Positions 56,034 to 64,000 of a DNA stretch of 64,000 nt are shown here, in pieces (positions within the stretch are counted from its first letter, which is position 1; every line of letters starts with the position of its first letter). Under the pieces are notes generated by a model. It did not search any database. It was not told where the DNA came from and saw nothing but the letters and a program-made list of their open reading frames with translations. The position numbers and the translations under genes were made by a program. Source of the stretch: Gemmobacter caeni. GTDB taxonomy: Bacteria; Pseudomonadota; Alphaproteobacteria; Rhodobacterales; Rhodobacteraceae. Location: the NCBI RefSeq assembly GCF_003054195.1, contig NZ_QBKP01000003.1, forward strand, positions 310,001 to 374,000, given 5' to 3'.

Positions 56034-57365
56034 ATGAGCCACCTGTTCTACCTTTCCACTGCTGCGCGGCCCGTGCTGGACCGTGCCGAAGGGATCTACA
56101 TGTGGGATACTTCGGGGCGGCGGTTCATCGACGGATCGTCGGGCGCGATGGTCAGCAATATCGGCCATTCCAACCCTGCCGTTCTGGCTGCGATGCGGGC
56201 GCAGATGGATAGATCCACCTTCGGCTACCGGCTGCATTTCGAAACCGAACCGGGTGAGCAACTGGCCGCAAAGGTTGCCGCGCTCAGCCCGGAGGGGATG
56301 GAGAAGGTATTCTTCGTCTCCGGCGGGTCGGAGGCTGTGGAAAGCGCGATGAAGCTCGCCCGGCAATATGCGGTGGTCACCGGGCAGGCAAGCCGGTGGA
56401 AAGTGATCTCGCGTTTCCCGTCCTATCACGGATCGACGCTGGGGGCGCTGTCGGTGACGGGTTACGATCCGCTGACCGATCCTTTCCGCCCGATGATGGT
56501 GGAGATGCCGAAGATCCCCGCGCCGCGCGCCTATCTTGACGGTCTGGACATGGATAACCCCGCCACCGGCGCGCATTACGCGGCGATGCTGGAGGACCGC
56601 ATTCTGTCCGAGGGGCCAGAGACAGTGCTGGCCTTCATCCACGAACCCGTCGGCGGCGCCTCGACCGGCGCGCTGGTGCCGCCCGCGGGCTATATGCAGG
56701 CGGTGCGCGCGATCTGCGACAAATACGGTGTGCTGCTGATCCATGACGAGGTGATGAGCGGCGGCGGCCGCGTCGGCACCTTCCTTGGCGGCGACCTTTG
56801 GGGCGTGGCCCCGGATATCATTGCGATTTCAAAGGGTTTCGGTGCGGGCTATGCGCCGCTTGGTGCCATGATCGCGCAGGATCGCATCGTGCAGGCGGTG
56901 CAGGATGCGGGCGGTTTCCTGCACGGCCATACCTATGCCGGCAATCCGCTGGCCTGCACGGCGGGCCTTGCCGTGCTGACCGAGATTGAGCGGCAGGATA
57001 TGATGGGCAACGCGCGCAAGGTGGGGGCTGTTCTGAAACAACGCCTGAAGAACCTGATGCAACGCTATGGCTTCATTGGTGATGTGCGGGGTGAGGGCCT
57101 GTTGCTGGCCTTCGAGTTTGTTGCCGGTCGCGAAACAATGGCGCCACTGCCGCGCGAAATGAAGGCCTTCGATGATCTGGTCGAACGTGCCTATGCCGAG
57201 GGGCTGATCATCTATTCCCGCCGCACGCGCGGTGGTTATGAGGGTGACCATTTCCTCGTCTGCCCGCCGATGATCACGACCGAGGCACAGGTGGACGAGA
57301 TCATGGAGAAACTGACCCGTGCGCTGGATGGGTTCGCGGATGCTCATGCGGGAGCATTGGCATGA
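56034..57365 (+). CDS. Class III aminotransferase (omega/beta-amino acid type)
   Basis: 443 residues. Motifs are IGHSNPAVLAAM, VSGGSEAVESAMKLAR, SYHGSTLGALS, the PLP aspartate D238 in LLIHDEVMSGGGR, Schiff-base K267 in IAISKGFGAGYAPLGAM, and GHTYAGNPLACTAGL. This subgroup transaminates terminal or beta-amino groups to ketones. I chose ATG 56034 because GGAG lies 7 bp upstream; ATG 56031 is also possible. It is the first gene of a four-gene operon with 4-bp overlaps. In context it may transaminate N6-acetyl-beta-lysine to 3-oxo-6-acetamidohexanoate, a proposal. Confidence 0.9.
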   Translation: MSHLFYLSTAARPVLDRAEGIYMWDTSGRRFIDGSSGAMVSNIGHSNPAVLAAMRAQMDRSTFGYRLHFETEPGEQLAAKVAALSPEGMEKVFFVSGGSEAVESAMKLARQYAVVTGQASRWKVISRFPSYHGSTLGALSVTGYDPLTDPFRPMMVEMPKIPAPRAYLDGLDMDNPATGAHYAAMLEDRILSEGPETVLAFIHEPVGGASTGALVPPAGYMQAVRAICDKYGVLLIHDEVMSGGGRVGTFLGGDLWGVAPDIIAISKGFGAGYAPLGAMIAQDRIVQAVQDAGGFLHGHTYAGNPLACTAGLAVLTEIERQDMMGNARKVGAVLKQRLKNLMQRYGFIGDVRGEGLLLAFEFVAGRETMAPLPREMKAFDDLVERAYAEGLIIYSRRTRGGYEGDHFLVCPPMITTEAQVDEIMEKLTRALDGFADAHAGALA

Positions 57366-58279
57366 AGATCATCATCTCCTGCGCTATCACTGGCTCGATC
57401 CACACACCCAGCATGTCGCCCTATCTGCCGTTCCGGGCCGAGGATATTGCGGCGGAGGCAATCGGCGCGGCCAAGGCGGGTGCTGCGATCCTGCACCTGC
57501 ACGCCCGCGACCCCGAGACGGGCCGCCCCTCTGCCTCCCCGGCGCATTGGAAGGGATTTCTGCCTGCGATTTCAAGTTCCTGCGATGCGGTCCTCAACAT
57601 GACCACCGGCGGATCGGCGGTGATGACGCTGGATCAGCGGCTGGAGGCGCCGCTGACTTTTGCACCGGAGATGTGCAGCCTTAACATGGGGTCGATGAAT
57701 TTCGCGCTCTATCCCATGGCTGCGAAACCCCGCGACTGGCGGTTCGACTGGGAAGAGCCGTTCCTGCGCGACTCCGACGATCTGGTGTTCAAGAATACCC
57801 CGCGCGACATCGCAGGCGTCTTGCAGCGCATGGGCACCGAACGCGGTGCGCGGTTCGAGTTCGAATGCTATGACGTGAGCCACCTTCACATGCTGCGCCA
57901 CTTCGTTGACCGCGGGCTGGTTGACGGGCCGATCTTCCTGCAGTTCGTCATGGGCGTGCTGGGCGGTATCGCGGCAGAACCGGAGCATCTGATCCATCTG
58001 CACCAGACAGCGCAGAAACTGTTTCCGAAGTTCGAATGGTCGGTGCTGGCGGCGGGACGGCGGCAGATGGAATTCGCCGCTATCGCGGCGGCGATGGGCG
58101 GGCATGTCCGCGTCGGGTTGGAGGACAACCTTTACCTCTCGAAAGGCGTACTGGCGAAATCCAACGCCGAACAGGTTGAAAAGGTGCGCGGCATTGTCGA
58201 GGCGCTGGGCGGCAGTCCCGCCACGCCCGACGAGGCGCGCGCACTGCTGGGCCTGAAGGGACGGCAGGTCTACGCATGA
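57362..58279 (+). CDS. Beta-keto acid cleavage enzyme (BKACE, DUF849)
   Basis: 305 residues. The zinc-binding motif is H45-L-H47 in AAILHLHARDPETGRPS, with E254 in VRVGLEDNLYLS. The barrel and the NMTTGGS segment are typical. BKACE enzymes take a beta-keto acid and acetyl-CoA and give acetoacetate and a shortened acyl-CoA; the founder is 3-keto-5-aminohexanoate cleavage enzyme of lysine fermentation. It overlaps the aminotransferase and the GNAT genes by 4 bp each. The aminotransferase would supply the beta-keto acid, supporting a beta-amino acid substrate. Confidence 0.93.
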   Translation: MKIIISCAITGSIHTPSMSPYLPFRAEDIAAEAIGAAKAGAAILHLHARDPETGRPSASPAHWKGFLPAISSSCDAVLNMTTGGSAVMTLDQRLEAPLTFAPEMCSLNMGSMNFALYPMAAKPRDWRFDWEEPFLRDSDDLVFKNTPRDIAGVLQRMGTERGARFEFECYDVSHLHMLRHFVDRGLVDGPIFLQFVMGVLGGIAAEPEHLIHLHQTAQKLFPKFEWSVLAAGRRQMEFAAIAAAMGGHVRVGLEDNLYLSKGVLAKSNAEQVEKVRGIVEALGGSPATPDEARALLGLKGRQVYA

Positions 58280-58713
58280 TCCGCGCCGCGACGGTTGAAG
58301 ATGCCGCAAGGGTCATGGCGGGTCTGCAAGCTCTGGCCGCCGACATGGGTGATCCGTTCCGCACGACCGGGGCGCAGGTGGCTACCGCCCTTGCCAGCGG
58401 TGCGATCCGTGCCGAGCTGGCCGATCACGGCCTAGCGCTCTGGTCGCCGTTCCTTTCCACCACGCGGGGGCGGATCGGGGCCTATGTCTCAGACCTCTGG
58501 GTCGGGGCAGAGGCGCGCGGGCAGGGGCTGGGCCGCCAGTTGCTTGCCGCCGTTCGTAACCGGGCCGAGGCAGAATTCGGGGCCAGCTTCCTGCGCCTTG
58601 CCGTCTATGACGATAATCCGCGTGCGCGGGTCTTCTATGACCGGCTGGGGTTCACCCCGAAAGCCGATGAAATCTGGCTGACGCTGGAAGGCGCGGCCCT
58701 GGAGGCAGTATGA
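58276..58713 (+). CDS. GNAT N-acetyltransferase of the BKACE operon
   Basis: 145 residues. DLWVGAEARGQGLGRQLLAA holds the acetyl-CoA loop (RGQGLG), followed by LAVYDDNPRARVFYDRLGFT, the usual GNAT end. It probably acetylates an amine, and its place between the BKACE and the deacetylase genes suggests a small-molecule pathway step or protection of an amino group. It is shorter than methanogen AblB (about 270 residues), so homology to AblB cannot be claimed. It overlaps both neighbours by 4 bp. Confidence 0.85.
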   Translation: MIRAATVEDAARVMAGLQALAADMGDPFRTTGAQVATALASGAIRAELADHGLALWSPFLSTTRGRIGAYVSDLWVGAEARGQGLGRQLLAAVRNRAEAEFGASFLRLAVYDDNPRARVFYDRLGFTPKADEIWLTLEGAALEAV

Positions 58714-59723
58714 AAGCGTTTCTCGATGACCGGCAGGCCGGGCATGACCCGCAGATGTTCATGGCAAACGGCACGCGCCTGCCGAACCCGGAAAAGCCCG
58801 AACGCATCGCAGTGCTGAAAGCCGGGGCCGAAGCGGCAGGCGCCCGCTTCGCGCCACCGCGCGATTTCGGCATGGGGCCGCTGGCGGCGGTGCATACGGC
58901 CGAATACCTCGCCTTCCTGCAAACCATCCACCCGCGCTGGAAACGGATCGAGGGTGCGGCGGACGAGGTCATTCCGAATATCCACCCTGACCGCCGCAGC
59001 GCCAATTATCCGAAATCCGCCGTGGGGCAAGCTGGATGGCATCAGGCCGATACCGCCTGTCCCATCGCCGCTGGCACATGGGAGGCGGCCTATTGGTCGG
59101 CCCAGACCGCGCTGAGCGGTGCTGAATCCGTGCTCGCAGGTGAAACCACCTATGCGCTCTGCCGCCCGCCGGGGCATCACGCCTTTGCCGATCTGGCGGG
59201 GGGCTTTTGTTTCCTCAACAATTCCGGCATTGCCGCTGAATGGCTGCTGCGCAAGGGCCTGCGCCCGGCGATCCTTGATGTTGACGTGCACCACGGCAAT
59301 GGCACCCAGGGCATGTTCTATCACCGCCGCGACGTGCTGACCGTCAGCCTGCACGCCGACCCTGACCGCTTCTATCCGTTCTTCTGGGGCGCCGCGCAGG
59401 AACGCGGCGAAGGCGAGGGGCTGGGCTACAATCTCAACCTTCCGCTTCCGCGCGGCACGGGCGACGCCGATTACCGCGCGGCTCTTGCCACGGCGCTGGC
59501 CCGCATCCACGCTTTCGGCGCGGATGTCATCGTTATTGCCCTGGGCCTCGACGGCCATGAGGATGACCCTTTTCAGGGCCTGAAGATCACCACCGAAGGC
59601 TTCACCCGCATCGCGGCCGACATCGCCGCCACCGGCCTGCGCCTCCTCGTGGTGCAGGAAGGCGGCTACCTGCAACCGAAGCTGGGCGCCAATCTGACCG
59701 CCTTCCTCAAGGGCCTTGCCTGA
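58710..59723 (+). CDS. Acetylpolyamine amidohydrolase/HDAC-family deacetylase
   Basis: 337 residues. It is a zinc arginase/deacetylase-fold enzyme. The general-base pair is H156-H157 in CRPPGHHAF, zinc ligands are D192 and H194 in DVDVHHGNGTQG, and the third ligand is in GLDGHEDDP. LQEGGY near the C-terminus is a family signature. The group hydrolyses N-acetylated polyamines and similar acetamides. It is last in the operon with the aminotransferase, BKACE and GNAT, and could remove the acetyl group from a 4-acetamidobutyryl product. Confidence 0.9.
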   Translation: MKAFLDDRQAGHDPQMFMANGTRLPNPEKPERIAVLKAGAEAAGARFAPPRDFGMGPLAAVHTAEYLAFLQTIHPRWKRIEGAADEVIPNIHPDRRSANYPKSAVGQAGWHQADTACPIAAGTWEAAYWSAQTALSGAESVLAGETTYALCRPPGHHAFADLAGGFCFLNNSGIAAEWLLRKGLRPAILDVDVHHGNGTQGMFYHRRDVLTVSLHADPDRFYPFFWGAAQERGEGEGLGYNLNLPLPRGTGDADYRAALATALARIHAFGADVIVIALGLDGHEDDPFQGLKITTEGFTRIAADIAATGLRLLVVQEGGYLQPKLGANLTAFLKGLA

Positions 59724-60023
59724 GCTTTCATCCTGGCGAAAATGTCTCGGGTGTGAGCCTCGCAGGCGGGAGGGGACGGGCAGTCCCCCTGGGCATATTG
59801 ACACGGTCGTCGGTGCCAGATCCGCGGCAGCCGGCACGAGGGGGCTCGATGCCCCCGAGGGCCGGGCCCCTTGCCGGCAGCGGTCAAATATTGCCGAAAA
59901 CTTGGGCGATGCGACAGATTTGAATTTCCTGACAGGAAGAATATTTGACACATAGGGCAGAATCTCTTTAGCTATCAGGCAACGAGGGCCAGAGCGGCCC
60001 CGCGCACCAGCAAGGAGAGCCAT
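59724..60023 (+). promoter_or_regulatory. Intergenic region and promoter upstream of tmm
   Basis: 300 bases. GGGGGC-TCGAT-GCCCCC (59841-59857) is a stem-loop, probably the operon terminator, and one of the GC palindrome group. GTCAAATATT (59883-59892) and AATATTTGAC (59940-59949) are a perfect 10-bp inverted repeat 47 bp apart. Between them lies TTCCTGACAGGAA. The right arm overlaps the promoter -35 TTGACA (59945-59950); the -10 is weak. A repressor or activator could loop across this site. Confidence 0.45.
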
Positions 60024-61367
60024 ATGTCCAAACGTGTCGCCGTGATCGGAGCCGGGCCTTCGGGTCTTGCCATGCTCCGCGCCTTCCAGTCCGCCAAGGC
60101 CAAAGGAGCGGATATCCCCGAAGTCGTCTGTTTCGAGAAGCAGGGCAACTGGGGCGGGCTGTGGAACTACACCTGGCGCACGGGACTTGATGAGCATGGC
60201 GAGCCGGTGCATTGCTCGATGTATCGCTACCTCTGGTCGAACGGCCCGAAAGAGGGTCTCGAATTCGCCGACTATTCCTTTGAGGAACATTTCGGCAAGC
60301 AGATCGCCAGCTATCCGCCGCGCGCCGTGCTGTTCGACTATATCGAGGGCCGGGTGAAGAAGGCTGGCGTGCGCGACTGGATCCGCTTCAACACCACGAT
60401 CCGCATGGTGCGCTATGACGAGGCGAAGGGCACCTTCACCGTCACCGCGCATGATCTGGAAAACGACCGGATGTATGACGAGGAATTCGACAATGTGGTC
60501 GTGGCCTCAGGCCATTTCTCGGTGCCGAATGTGCCGGAATATCCGGGGTTCGACAAGTTCAACGGCCGCGTTCTGCATGCCCATGACTTCCGCGACGCGC
60601 GCGAATTCGCGGGCAAGGATCTTCTGCTGCTGGGGTCGAGCTATTCGGCCGAGGATATCGGTTCGCAATGCTGGAAATATGGTGCGAAGTCGATCACGGT
60701 CGCCTATCGCAACGCGCCGATGGGCTTCAAATGGCCCGAAAACTGGAAGGAAGTGCCGAAGCTGGAGCGGGTGGATGAAACCACCGCCTATTTCGCCGAT
60801 GGCACATCCAGGAAAGTCGATGCGATCATCCTCTGCACCGGCTACAAGCACCACTTCCCGTTCCTGCCGGATGACCTGCGCCTGAAAACCGCGAACCGGC
60901 TGGCGGCGGCTGACCTCTACAAGGGCGTGGTCTGGGTGAACAATCCGAAGATGTTCTACGTCGGCATGCAGGACCAGTGGTTCACCTTCAATATGTTCGA
61001 CGCCCAGGCCTGGTGGGTGCGCGATGCCATCATGGGCCGCATCGCCGTGCCGACCGACAAGGCCACGATGCTGAAGGATGTCGAGGCGCGCGTGGCCGGC
61101 GAGGATGCCGGTCAGGATGCGCATGACGCGATCCATTATCAGGGCGATTACGTCAAGGAACTGATCGCCGAGACCGATTACCCGTCCTTTGATGTGGACG
61201 GCGCCTGCGAGGCCTTCTTCGAGTGGAAGGACCACAAGAAGGAAGATATCATGGGCTTCCGCAATCACGCCTATCGCTCGGTCATCACCGGCTCCATGGC
61301 GCCTGTCCACCATACGCCCTGGAAGGATGCGCTGGAGGACAGCATGGAAAGTTATCTGCGGAACTGA
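60024..61367 (+). CDS. tmm: Trimethylamine monooxygenase (flavin-containing)
   Basis: 447 residues, FMO type. It oxidises trimethylamine to the N-oxide with FAD and [25 protein letters not shown] is the FAD site, [14 protein letters not shown] the NADPH site and [16 protein letters not shown] the linking motif. [19 protein letters not shown] and [15 protein letters not shown] are nearly identical to marine Tmm enzymes as I recall them. It lies next to gmaS on the opposite strand, supporting a methylamine pathway. The later enzymes (TMAO demethylase, dimethylamine monooxygenase) are not in the window. A strong terminator follows. Confidence 0.93.
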   Translation: MSKRVAVIGAGPSGLAMLRAFQSAKAKGADIPEVVCFEKQGNWGGLWNYTWRTGLDEHGEPVHCSMYRYLWSNGPKEGLEFADYSFEEHFGKQIASYPPRAVLFDYIEGRVKKAGVRDWIRFNTTIRMVRYDEAKGTFTVTAHDLENDRMYDEEFDNVVVASGHFSVPNVPEYPGFDKFNGRVLHAHDFRDAREFAGKDLLLLGSSYSAEDIGSQCWKYGAKSITVAYRNAPMGFKWPENWKEVPKLERVDETTAYFADGTSRKVDAIILCTGYKHHFPFLPDDLRLKTANRLAAADLYKGVVWVNNPKMFYVGMQDQWFTFNMFDAQAWWVRDAIMGRIAVPTDKATMLKDVEARVAGEDAGQDAHDAIHYQGDYVKELIAETDYPSFDVDGACEAFFEWKDHKKEDIMGFRNHAYRSVITGSMAPVHHTPWKDALEDSMESYLRN

Positions 61368-61392
61368 ACCCCCTTTCACCCGCAGAACTGGA

Positions 61393-61421
61393 CCCCGGAG
61401 GCAGCTCCGGGGTTTTCTTTT
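61393..61421 (+). terminator. tmm terminator
   Basis: CCCCGGAG-GCAG-CTCCGGGG is followed by TTTTCTTTT, 25 bp after the tmm stop. It is a textbook Rho-independent terminator. Confidence 0.92.
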
Positions 61422-61440
61422 GCGCTGTCCTGAAACCGGG

Positions 61441-61477
61441 TGCCGGCCCACGGGGCATCGAGCCCCGTGGGCCGGCA
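61441..61477. repeat. Long GC-rich palindrome with GGGGC-ATCGA-GCCCC core
   Basis: Perfect 16-bp arms (TGCCGGCCCACGGGGC and GCCCCGTGGGCCGGCA) around a 5-nt loop ATCGA. It lies between tmm and the convergent gmaS, 20 bp after the tmm terminator. The core matches the one at 59841 on the opposite strand. Confidence 0.7.
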
Positions 61478-61616
61478 TTGCCATGGCCTGCGGATCCGGC
61501 GGTGCGGTAATCCGGCCGGTGCGGTGGTGGGGAGGGAGGCGTTTTGAGTATTTGGGCAAGAAGTAAGGGGCGGGGGCGTCTGGCGGGGCGTTTGGCTGGG
61601 CTGTGGAAATGACTGC

Positions 61617-61639
61617 GGCCCCGGCAGGGCGCCGGGGCC
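61617..61639 (-). terminator. Stem-loop downstream of gmaS
   Basis: GGCCCCGGC-AGGGC-GCCGGGGCC, a perfect 9-bp stem 22 bp after the gmaS stop. There is no T-run. Confidence 0.5.
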
Positions 61640-61660
61640 GGAGACAGGTTTTGCGCGGGA

Positions 61661-62971
61661 TCAGACGTCCAGCGTGTTCTCGTGTTCCCAGCGCGAGAAA
61701 TGGGAGACGAAGCTGTTCCATTCCTGCTGCTTCAGCTTCAGATAGGCGGAAGAAAACTCCTCGCCCATCATCGATTTCAGCGTCTTGTCCTTGTCGTATT
61801 CGCGCAGCGCATCGAGCAGGTTCAGTGGCAGTTTCGGCGCGCCTTTCACGGTATGGCCCTGCTGATACATGTCGATGTCGTAGCGACGCCCCGGATCGGC
61901 ATTGGTGCGCACACCGTCCAGACCGGCGGCAAGGATGATCGCCTGCATCAGATAGGGGTTGGCGGCGCCATCGGGCAGGCGCAACTCGAACCGGCCGGGG
62001 CCGGGGACACGCACCATATGGGTGCGGTTGTTGCCGGTCCAGGTGACGGTGTTCGGCGCCCAGGTCGCGCCCGAGGAGGTGCGCGGCGCGTTGATGCGTT
62101 TGTAGCTGTTCACCGTCGGGTTGCAGATCGCGGCCAGCGCCGAGGCGTGCTTCATGATGCCGCCGAGGAAGTGGCGGCCCTGATCGCTGAGGCCCAGTTC
62201 CTTGCTGTTATCAGCGAAGGCGTTCTTCTTGCCGTCGAGGCTCCAGACCGAGATATGGGCATGGCAGCCCGAGCCGGTCAGGCCCTTGAAGGGTTTCGGC
62301 ATGAAGGTGGCGCGCAGACCGTGCTTTTCGGCCACCGACTTCAGCATGAACTTGAAGAAGCTGTGCTTGTCGGCGGTGGCGAGCACGTCATCGTATTTCC
62401 AGTTCATCTCGAACTGGCCGATCGCATCCTCGTGGTCGTTCTGGTACGCTTCCCAGCCGAGTTCCAGCATGTAGTCGCAGACTTCGGCGATCACATCGTA
62501 GCGGCGCATGACAGCCTGCTGGTCGTAGCAGGGCTTTTCCGCGGTATCCCACGGGTCCGAGATCTGGTCGCCTTCCGGGGTTAGCAGGAAGAACTCCGGC
62601 TCGACCCCGGTCTTGACGCGCAGGCCTTCCTTGGCGGCCTCGTCGACCAGACGGCGCAGCACGTTGCGCGGGGCCTGGGCAAGCGGCTTGCCTTCCATCA
62701 CGCAATTGGCGGGAACCCAGGCGACTTCGCGCCGCCAGGGCAACTGGATGACCGCCTCGGGGTCGGGGACCGCCATCATGTCGGGATGGGCGGGGGTCAG
62801 GTCCAGCCAAGTGGCGAAGCCGGCAAAGCCGGCTCCGTCTTCAGCCATGTCATTGATCGCCTGCGCCGGAACGAGCTTGGCCCGTTGCCCTCCGAAGAGG
62901 TCGGTGTAGGAGATCATGAAATACTTGACGCCCTTGTCCTTTGCCCATTTGGCAAGGTCTTTCACCATCAT
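61661..62971 (-). CDS. gmaS: Gamma-glutamylmethylamide synthetase
   Basis: 436 residues of the glutamine synthetase superfamily. It joins methylamine to glutamate with ATP. GVKYFMISYTDLFGGQRAKL opens it. The metal and substrate loops are GVEPEFFLLTPEG, QFEMNWKYDDVL and the ATP/metal-side KPFKGLTGSGCHAHISVW. It lacks the adenylylation loop of ordinary GlnA. Its upstream neighbour is an N-methylglutamate synthase subunit, so the type is GmaS rather than a nitrogen-assimilation enzyme. The start at 62971 follows GGGAG; the next codon is also ATG. Confidence 0.92.
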   Translation of the reverse strand: MMVKDLAKWAKDKGVKYFMISYTDLFGGQRAKLVPAQAINDMAEDGAGFAGFATWLDLTPAHPDMMAVPDPEAVIQLPWRREVAWVPANCVMEGKPLAQAPRNVLRRLVDEAAKEGLRVKTGVEPEFFLLTPEGDQISDPWDTAEKPCYDQQAVMRRYDVIAEVCDYMLELGWEAYQNDHEDAIGQFEMNWKYDDVLATADKHSFFKFMLKSVAEKHGLRATFMPKPFKGLTGSGCHAHISVWSLDGKKNAFADNSKELGLSDQGRHFLGGIMKHASALAAICNPTVNSYKRINAPRTSSGATWAPNTVTWTGNNRTHMVRVPGPGRFELRLPDGAANPYLMQAIILAAGLDGVRTNADPGRRYDIDMYQQGHTVKGAPKLPLNLLDALREYDKDKTLKSMMGEEFSSAYLKLKQQEWNSFVSHFSRWEHENTLDV

Positions 62972-62998
62972 TTAACTCCCTGTTCTATCTTTTTATTC

Positions 62999-64000
62999 TC
63001 AGAAGCCGCCGTTGCGGCCGGGGATCCAGCTGGTCCCGGCCAGCGGCACGCCTGCCATGGCGGCGGATTCGATCGTCAGTGCACAGAGATCCTCGGGTTC
63101 GAGGTTGTGCAGATGGTTCTTGCCGCAGGCGCGGGCGATGGTCTGGGCTTCCAGCGTCATCACCTTGAGATAGTTCTTCAGTCGGCGCCCCCCGAGGATC
63201 GGGTCGAACCGCTTGAAGAGGTCCGGGTCCTGGGTGGTGATCCCGGCGGGGTCCTTGCCCTCGTGCCAGTCGTCATAGGCACCGGCGGTGGTGCCGAGCT
63301 TCTGGTACTCGGCCTCCAGCGCCGGGTCGTTGTCGCCCAGGGCCACAAGGGCCGCGGTGCCGATGGCGACGGCATCAGCGCCCAGCGCCATGGCCTTGGC
63401 CACATCGGCGCCGGTGCGGATGCCGCCGGAGACGATGAGCTGCACCTTGCGGTGCATACCGAGGTCTTGCAGGGCCTTCACCGCCTGCGGGATGCAGGCG
63501 AGGATCGGCATGCCGACGTTTTCGATGAACACGTCCTGCGTGGCGGCGGTGCCGCCCTGCATGCCGTCCAGCACCACGACATCGGCCCCGGCCTTCACGG
63601 CCAGCGCGGTGTCATAATAGGGGCGGGCGCCGCCGACCTTCACATAGATCGGTTTCTCCCATTCGGTGATCTCGCGGATTTCAAGGATCTTGATCTCCAG
63701 ATCATCCGGCCCGGTCCAGTCGGGGTGGCGGCAGGCCGAGCGCTGGTCGATGCCCTTGGGCAGGTTGCGCATCATGGCCACGCGGTCGGAGATTTTCTGG
63801 CCCAGCAGCATGCCGCCGCCGCCGGGCTTCGCGCCCTGACCCACCACGACCTCGATCGCATCGGCGCGGCGCAGGTCGTCGGGGTTCATGCCATAGCGCG
63901 AGGGCAGGTATTGATAAACCAGCGTTTTCGAATGCCCGCGCTCTTCCTCCGTCATGCCACCGTCGCCGGTGGTGGTCGAGGTGCCGGCCTCGCTGGCGCC
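62999..64000 (-). CDS. mgsC: N-methylglutamate synthase FMN-binding subunit, partial (runs off the right edge)
   Basis: At least 333 residues are present; the start lies beyond 64000. The fold is the FMN domain of glutamate synthase large subunit: GTSTTTGDGG at the window edge, SRYGMNPDDLRRADAIEVVV, GQGAKPGGGGMLLGQ, KVGGARPYYDTALAVKAGAD, DGMQGGTAAT, SGGIRTGADVAKAMALGADA and AIGTAAL. In this context it is the large subunit of N-methylglutamate synthase (MgsC), which makes N-methylglutamate from gamma-glutamylmethylamide. gmaS follows 27 bp downstream. The remaining mgs and mgd genes would lie to the right. Confidence 0.88.
   Translation of the reverse strand, partial: GASEAGTSTTTGDGGMTEEERGHSKTLVYQYLPSRYGMNPDDLRRADAIEVVVGQGAKPGGGGMLLGQKISDRVAMMRNLPKGIDQRSACRHPDWTGPDDLEIKILEIREITEWEKPIYVKVGGARPYYDTALAVKAGADVVVLDGMQGGTAATQDVFIENVGMPILACIPQAVKALQDLGMHRKVQLIVSGGIRTGADVAKAMALGADAVAIGTAALVALGDNDPALEAEYQKLGTTAGAYDDWHEGKDPAGITTQDPDLFKRFDPILGGRRLKNYLKVMTLEAQTIARACGKNHLHNLEPEDLCALTIESAAMAGVPLAGTSWIPGRNGGF

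Noticed and set aside
1-64000. CRISPR arrays, insertion sequences, prophage or integron
   Set aside because: No regularly spaced repeats, transposase, integrase or phage structural genes were seen.

Overview
The window is GC-rich chromosomal DNA from an alphaproteobacterium of the Rhodobacteraceae/Paracoccaceae (Rhodobacter-Gemmobacter-Tabrizicola type). The evidence is a circularly permuted two-piece tmRNA with tag ANDNRAPVALAA, an alpha-type SspB, trgA/trgB, a LexA box of the form GTTC-N7-GTTC, and a trpGDC-moaC-moeA-lexA gene order. I see no insertion sequence, prophage, CRISPR array, rRNA or tRNA. Genes are densely packed, often with 4-bp ATGA overlaps or overlapping 3' ends.

Layout, 0-20 kb: the N-terminus of RNase E; a small RTX protein; a DctB/DctD two-component pair whose DctD lacks the sigma-54 GAFTGA loop; purQ; the tmRNA gene; a solitary polyamine-type binding protein divergent from a class V aminotransferase; sspB; fumC with a palindromic operator; three small genes; pepN; an SLT lipoprotein; gatB; a DUF4177 protein; a HisC-like aminotransferase; a DUF1992 protein; and an MFS transporter with a C-terminal monooxygenase-like domain.

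20-36 kb: valS; a VOC/DUF1428 pair divergent from an HxlR regulator; an Lrp regulator divergent from an ornithine/lysine decarboxylase with a structured leader; an orphan form-II CoxL-like molybdoenzyme overlapping a DUF2235 hydrolase; a PaaI thioesterase; N-carbamoylputrescine amidase; a DUF1624 membrane protein; gltA; gltX; and comEC.

36-56 kb: lexA with its SOS box; a moeA/moaC/trpC/ung/trpD/trpG cluster; argD-GNAT-argF preceded by an Arg-rich short ORF; a secreted NIDO-Hint protein; hrpB; a photolyase; a cyclopropane-fatty-acid synthase-like methyltransferase; and trgA-trgB.

56-64 kb is catabolic. A LysR regulator diverges from a tight four-gene operon: class III aminotransferase, beta-keto acid cleavage enzyme, GNAT acetyltransferase and acetylpolyamine-amidohydrolase-like deacetylase. 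These four chemistries match, step for step, the biochemically known degradation of beta-lysine through N6-acetylated intermediates to 4-aminobutyrate, some steps of which I recall as lacking assigned genes. This is the most interesting proposal in the window. Next comes trimethylamine monooxygenase and, on the opposite strand, gamma-glutamylmethylamide synthetase and an N-methylglutamate synthase subunit, which together oxidise methylated amines. Nitrogen-rich small molecules (polyamines, methylamines, amino acids) are a recurring theme.

Two families of dispersed intergenic palindromes are also visible: AT-rich twin hairpins built on GCAAATTTCTT, and GC-rich hairpins with a GGGGC-(short loop)-GCCCC core.
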